Shown here in pieces: positions 35,894 to 40,000 of a stretch of 40,000 nucleotides of DNA. The DNA comes from Cristatella mucedo (lineage: Eukaryota; Bryozoa; Phylactolaemata; Cristatellidae). The translations under genes were made by a program, and so were the position numbers. The number at the start of each line of letters is the position of its first letter. Position 1 is the stretch's first letter. The DNA lies in assembly GCA_009760855.2 (NCBI GenBank), contig WPIO01000011.1:7857501-7897500 (forward strand). Reading direction: 5' to 3'. Under the pieces are notes generated by a model. It was not told where the DNA came from. It did no database searches and saw nothing but the letters and a program-made list of their open reading frames with translations.

Positions 35894-36424
35894 CAGCTCA
35901 CTGCCTATGGAATCTCTCCGCTACGTCAGAGTAGTTTCGTCACAGGAAAACAACGATGCACCATCTTGCCGCTTGACGGAATGTATATTTGCCTAGTGCT
36001 TTATCGATAAAATAATGAAGATAGCATAAATAAAGCCCTTCTGGTTTCGCAGTAATCGTCAAATATTTGCGGAGGTAACTCCTAGACTAGAGGTATGCTG
36101 TCTCGTAGATACATCGACTCCCGGCATTCAAATATGAAGCCCTTACGTAATAGGTGGACACTATGAAGCTTTGAAGTCCTTTGAGGTTTCTCTTCCCTTC
36201 CTGCAAGTGGTCTATGAAATATCTTTTGTGCGCTTGGTGTGTCCGAAGAAGCCGGTGCGTAGAATCCACAATTATATCCAGTCGTTTTTGCGTCTATTCT
36301 GCCGTATCAACGATGCCTTCTCTCTCTCTCTCTCTCTCGTATCCATGCTTTTTTTTGGTACCATATGAGGAAAGGGTTAAGGCACTTCGCGCCCCAGCTG
36401 TCGGTCTGCATACGTTACCAGGTC

Positions 36425-36642
36425 GGTCCAATCCATGATGGCGCTCTAGGTAAGGCTGTTGCTTTTAACGACCTCGGTCCCATTGTCGTGGGTTTGAATC
36501 CTGTGGTGGGCGATCCTTTATCGCCACTGCAAGCGGTGGTGATAGCCGTAAAATGCTCTTCTGTCGGGGCTCGAGCCCTTGACCTCAGCCAGACCTTGGT
36601 CGGGGCGAGCACCTTAACCGCTGGACCAAGCCAGCTCGGCAG
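36425..36642. mobile_element. Composite: SINE2 (+) fused to SINE1 (-)
   Basis: 36425-36565 is a plus-strand SINE2 (GGTAAGGCTGTTGCTTTTAA, GTCGTGGGTTTGAATCCTGT, GATAGCCGTAAAATGCTCTT). At about 36566 it switches directly into the B-box half of an antisense SINE1 (GGGGCTCGAGCCCTTGACCT to GGACCAAGCCAGCTCGGC, ending at 36642). The SINE1 tail is missing. Confidence 0.8.
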
Positions 36643-37472
36643 GTATACAGCGCCGCATCACAAGCAGCTGATGGAGCGTGGATGGAGCTGGTGGAGCCGC
36701 CGCGGCCACCGCTGTTTTGCAGAGGCAGTCATCTCGCGCCAGGTAGGCTTGGTCTGACGTCATCAATTGGTGGCTCCGCCTGGCTGGCGGAACAATGTCT
36801 GCTTAGCTGACGCGCCTGGTCGTCGGATTAATTTTGTTGTCTATCTTCAATCTGCCATTTTAAAAATAAGGCTGTTAAATCAGCTACGATGGACTTGCAA
36901 GGATTATTAGACTCGTTCTAACTCTGGTCTCACGACCTACAACAGTTTTTTGAAATATCGCAGCAGTGTACGAATTCTTCAGAAAGCAACAATGTATTTA
37001 TCGCAAGCATTGCATCGAATGGGTCTCTAACGCTTGAATCCAGCAAAAAGAATTTATGTTGTCCTGCAGGAGGTTTGTTTTTTGGCAAAAACGGTGTTGG
37101 ATACGGAATTTTAGACCAGAAAAAGGAAGAGTCACAACCAGCATCTACTTCCAATTTTAACCAAACTTGACTTTTCAAATTTTCAGGAGAATAGATGTTC
37201 TTGCAAGCGGTGTTGCGTCTGGTAGCCTTTATCAGAAGTGTCACGAGTTGCATTATGCGGGCAAGTGAAGACACAAGAAAATCGTATCCGGTTCGTGATT
37301 TCTCAATCTCGGGCCCCTCAGCGTCTCTCTTCTAGCAAGCACCTCGGATTACTTATGAGCCACACTAAAGAAAGAAGGAGAAAGGCTCCTTCCCGCTAGC
37401 AAAACTCCCGCGAAACGCTTTCTGCGGCCGGTCCTCCAGTCCTCAGCTGCAGACCAAGATTACAGGCACAGT

Positions 37473-37508
37473 CTAAAGGCCCGGATCTAAAGGCCCGGAT
37501 CTAAAGGT
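37473..37508. repeat. Short tandem repeat, 15-bp unit
   Basis: GGCCCGGATCTAAA-type units repeated two to three times. Confidence 0.8.
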
Positions 37509-37823
37509 TTCACCCTTCACTTCTGCCGGGCCAGCAGCCAGATGAACGCGCTAAACTGGACGAACTCTGCCTGAACAAAAGCCAGGCACCGAGTGTAATC
37601 TGAGCAAAAACCGAGCACCAGCCAACAGCGAGGCACGTGTCGGAGACTCGTGCATGTACCCACCATCTGGGATGGTAGGGAAAGGCCAGCTAAGGAAAGC
37701 CCCGGAGACGTCTCACAGGATGCCAAGCTGCACGCCGGTAAACGCTCGCCCTTAGCTGGTCTGAATCAGGACGCGGCGAGAGTCGAGGTCGTACTGATTT
37801 CTGATATATGGGGAGAGATAATT

Positions 37824-37945
<122 letters not shown>

Positions 37946-38751
37946 CACTCACTACCGAGTTGAGCACACCAAAAGCGATGCGCTTGCTCAAATAACCTTG
38001 CTTATCGTGATCTTGCTCACCATGGCTTGCTTCCGGTTGCTCGAGCCGCACTAGCTGCTTCTGCGACTGCTCACTGATTGGTGGTCGATCTACCGACATC
38101 AACTCGAGCGCCCACCTCATTTGAAAATAGCTCATATCGCCAACCCCTGCTCCTACACGCGTCAGCCGATGCCTCGTAGAGGCCAACTTTTCCTTCGTGT
38201 GCCACAACTGTGTTGTTATCCTAAGGCAGGGTAAGCTCAGCAAGAACTGCAGCTTTTAGCGGTGGTAACCGCAGGAAAATATCCGGGCCCAGGTTCATAC
38301 CTCTGAGTGTGGCCACCTGTCACTCTCCCACACCCATTCCCCGAGCCTTCGCTTCAGTAGCCATTATTCTGTCCTCAGTGACTATGATAGGAGGTCATGC
38401 TAGTGGTTCCCCGAGTCTAAGCGTGTTCGCTAATCAGACGACCCCTTGGCATAACAGGCTGATAAAACTGGCAGGAGTGCCGTTCGATACTGTCGATGGC
38501 AGTGATTGGATTTCCATCTTTGCTTTTTAGCGATGGCGGTGGTAATTCACAGCATCCGCTTAAGATTATTGGCAGCTGCAAATTTGTGCGAGCTTCCACG
38601 TTACGGCTCCGATCGGAGACGTCAGCATTGCGAGCTCGTTGCCATTTCGGCGGGCTCTCACTTCCGGGGGCGGTGCCAGTTCCTAGTGCGGAGCTCTTCG
38701 AATGCTTGCACATTTCTAGCACTGCTCGTCGTTTATTCGTCGTTGCACAAG

Positions 38752-39078
38752 GTGCTGCGACCTGGGGCAGCTGGGGAAACTACGGACCCTGCTCGAAGAC
38801 GTGCGGAGGTGGCAACCGCATTCGAGTGCGTGTCTGCTCGCGGCCTGGCGAGTGCACTGGTCAGGGAGGTGTAGCCGACACTGGGAGCGAAGTGTGCAAC
38901 ACCCAGCCATGCAGCGCCCGACCGACTTCGACGCCGCCTTCCGACAGTCGCGAGGCGTGCTCAAACGAATACGGTGACGACAGGAGCTGCGATGCGTGGG
39001 CATTCGCCGGCCAGTGCGAAGCCGACCCATTGTGGATGGGTGCTTTCTGTGCCCGGTCGTGCCACAACTGTCTTAGAG
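38752..39078 (+). CDS. Exon: TSP1 repeat and ShK module M
   Basis: The acceptor AAG at 38751 gives the required phase 1 entry; the 327-base exon leaves in phase 1 before GTGAGG. The TSP1 repeat starts W-G-S-W-G-N-Y-G-P-C-S-K-T-C-G-G-G, followed by R-x-R-V-C and six Cys in the usual arrangement. W-x-x-W is a known C-mannosylation context and C-S-x-T-C-G-G an O-fucosylation context. After a short Pro/Thr/Ser linker, module M reads C-S-N-E-Y-G-D-D-R-S-C-D-A-W-A-F-A-G-Q-C, P-L-W-M, C-A-R-S-C-H-N-C. TAG at 38719 has a better pyrimidine tract but gives phase 2. The open frame extends upstream to 38496 with no recognisable domain. Reading through the donor reaches a stop at 39095, so this could also be the terminal exon. 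Confidence 0.9.
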
Positions 39079-39096
39079 GTGAGGCTTTTACTTGAT

Positions 39097-39146
39097 CTCA
39101 CACTAATCTGAGGGCGCCACACAAATGTATTATTATTATTATTATA
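39097..39146 (+). repeat. LINE 3' tail fragment
   Basis: CTGAGGGCGCCACACAAATG followed by (TAT)n, starting about 20 bases after the donor of the last exon. Confidence 0.7.
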
Positions 39147-39414
39147 ACTAGTACTGTGGTCATTCAAGTAGACTAGTGACGATGCCAAACATTCTGACCG
39201 TTAACTTTTTGACGCCATTATTTCAAAGGTTACATTTGGTTGCTTAAGATTTTGAAAGTTCTTTTATGTTATGTTTCTGTGCTACAATTTTCTCAACTTT
39301 AACTACCTTCTAACAAAATCAGAAGGGACAGAACACTAGACACAAACGCACGTCAATTCTATTACTTGACTAGTTTTGACATGCCGTGCGGTAGTACTCA
39401 TATTTTTAGTTAGG

Positions 39415-39575
39415 GCCCGTGATAGCCCTGGAGATAAGGTGCTCGCTTTTCACATCTGGGGTCGTGGGTTCAATTTCTGCCATGGGCGATCCTTTATTTC
39501 CCAATGCAAGAGGTGGCGATAGCCGTTAAGGATCTTCCGCCACTACACAAAAACAAGCTGTTAAATCAGCTAATA
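39415..39575 (+). mobile_element. SINE2, tRNA-derived
   Basis: CCGTGATAGCCCTGGAGATAAGG (A-box region, read in two parts), GGGTCGTGGGTTCAATTTCT (B box), GGGCGATCCTTTATTTCCCA, GATAGCCGTTAAGGATCTTC. It ends near AACAAGCTGTTAAATCAGCT. From here to 40000 nothing else is seen. Confidence 0.78.
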
Positions 39576-40000
39576 TATTTTCAAAGCGTTCTTTATGTTG
39601 GACTTCTTGCGTGTGAAGAATTCTCAAATCATTCTGATCAACGGGATGGCTATTCTATGGTGCTTTTTAAGAGATTCAGTGGCGAAATTTGCCCATGCAA
39701 GAAGAAAAGGTAGCGAAGCATTACCTGGCACACAACAGGTAGACAAAATTCTATTTGTTGCATGCTCGCGTGTTTACTGAAGGCTGAAAGTCACCTACAG
39801 CTGTTCAAAACTTGTTTATGTGAGTTTGAGTTGCAGAGTCTTTTCTTGGTCACCTGTGACTCTGTCGTGCGAGGCGCACGTTTTAGCAACGTAAATCTGG
39901 CCGTTTGAAAGTTTCAGGCTTGGATTGAGATATGTCTGTCTCTTACCTCAGAAATACGTGTGTTGGCTCGTCTGCACGGGGAAACTACCTCTTTTAAAAA

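Noticed and set aside
38417-38722. Minus-strand open frame of 101 codons upstream of the TSP1 exon
   Set aside because: No recognisable domain and it lies in an intron of the + strand gene; treated as chance.
39079-39095. Stop codon at 39093-39095 as the true end of the gene
   Set aside because: A GTGAGG donor in the same phase 1 as the other exons precedes it, so continuation is at least as likely; left open.

Overview
The window is nuclear DNA from an animal, most likely a marine invertebrate. The grounds are GT-AG introns with consistent phases, secreted multidomain exons (astacin, ShK, TSP1), 3' ends of L2/CR1-like LINEs, tRNA-derived SINEs and long microsatellites. Cnidarians are a reasonable first guess because astacin-ShK proteases are well known there, but nematodes and other invertebrates also have them, so the phylum is not settled by the sequence.

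One large + strand gene appears to occupy the whole window, starting upstream of base 1 and possibly running past base 40000. I rebuilt it exon by exon from domain homology and splice phase. Positions 20-95 hold the end of an astacin propeptide. Positions 2683-2768, 3012-3132, 4558-4627, 4856-5059 and 13312-13444 encode a complete, apparently catalytically competent M12A astacin domain (furin-type site, HEVGHALGLVHEH zinc site, SIMHY Met-turn, four expected cysteines). Exon 15541-~15836 adds a cysteine-rich linker, a first ShK module and the start of another that runs into a (GA)n microsatellite. Then come ShK exons at 17142-17384 (two modules), 18505-18775/18782 (two modules), ~19954/19967-20118, 20477-20614, 23598-23738, 28775-28909, 30188-30553, 35170-35472, and finally 38752-39078 with a TSP1 repeat plus a ShK module. 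That makes twelve complete ShK modules, one truncated module and one TSP1 after a single protease domain. The last two ShK-only exons also carry Ser/Thr/Pro-rich, mucin-like linkers.

From 17142 onward almost every junction is phase 1, and most exons are phase 1-1 (a multiple of 3 in length), the classic arrangement for exon duplication, shuffling and cassette splicing. At two junctions the codon for the sixth ShK cysteine is itself split by the intron. The protein is inferred to be secreted, with the protease cutting and the ShK/TSP1 tail binding matrix, partners or channels.

The introns (up to 8.3 kb) hold repeats and no second convincing gene. There is one L2/CR1-like LINE family (coding remnants at 1284-1696 -, 7490-8568 +, 8780-9095 -, 9060-9783 +, 24355-25029 +, plus many 3' tails ending in (ATT)n), two tRNA-derived SINE families (SINE1, whose tail matches the LINE tail; SINE2 with a different body), several microsatellites, a 78-bp and an 11-bp tandem repeat, and a few palindromes. 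No rRNA, CRISPR or functional tRNA gene was seen.
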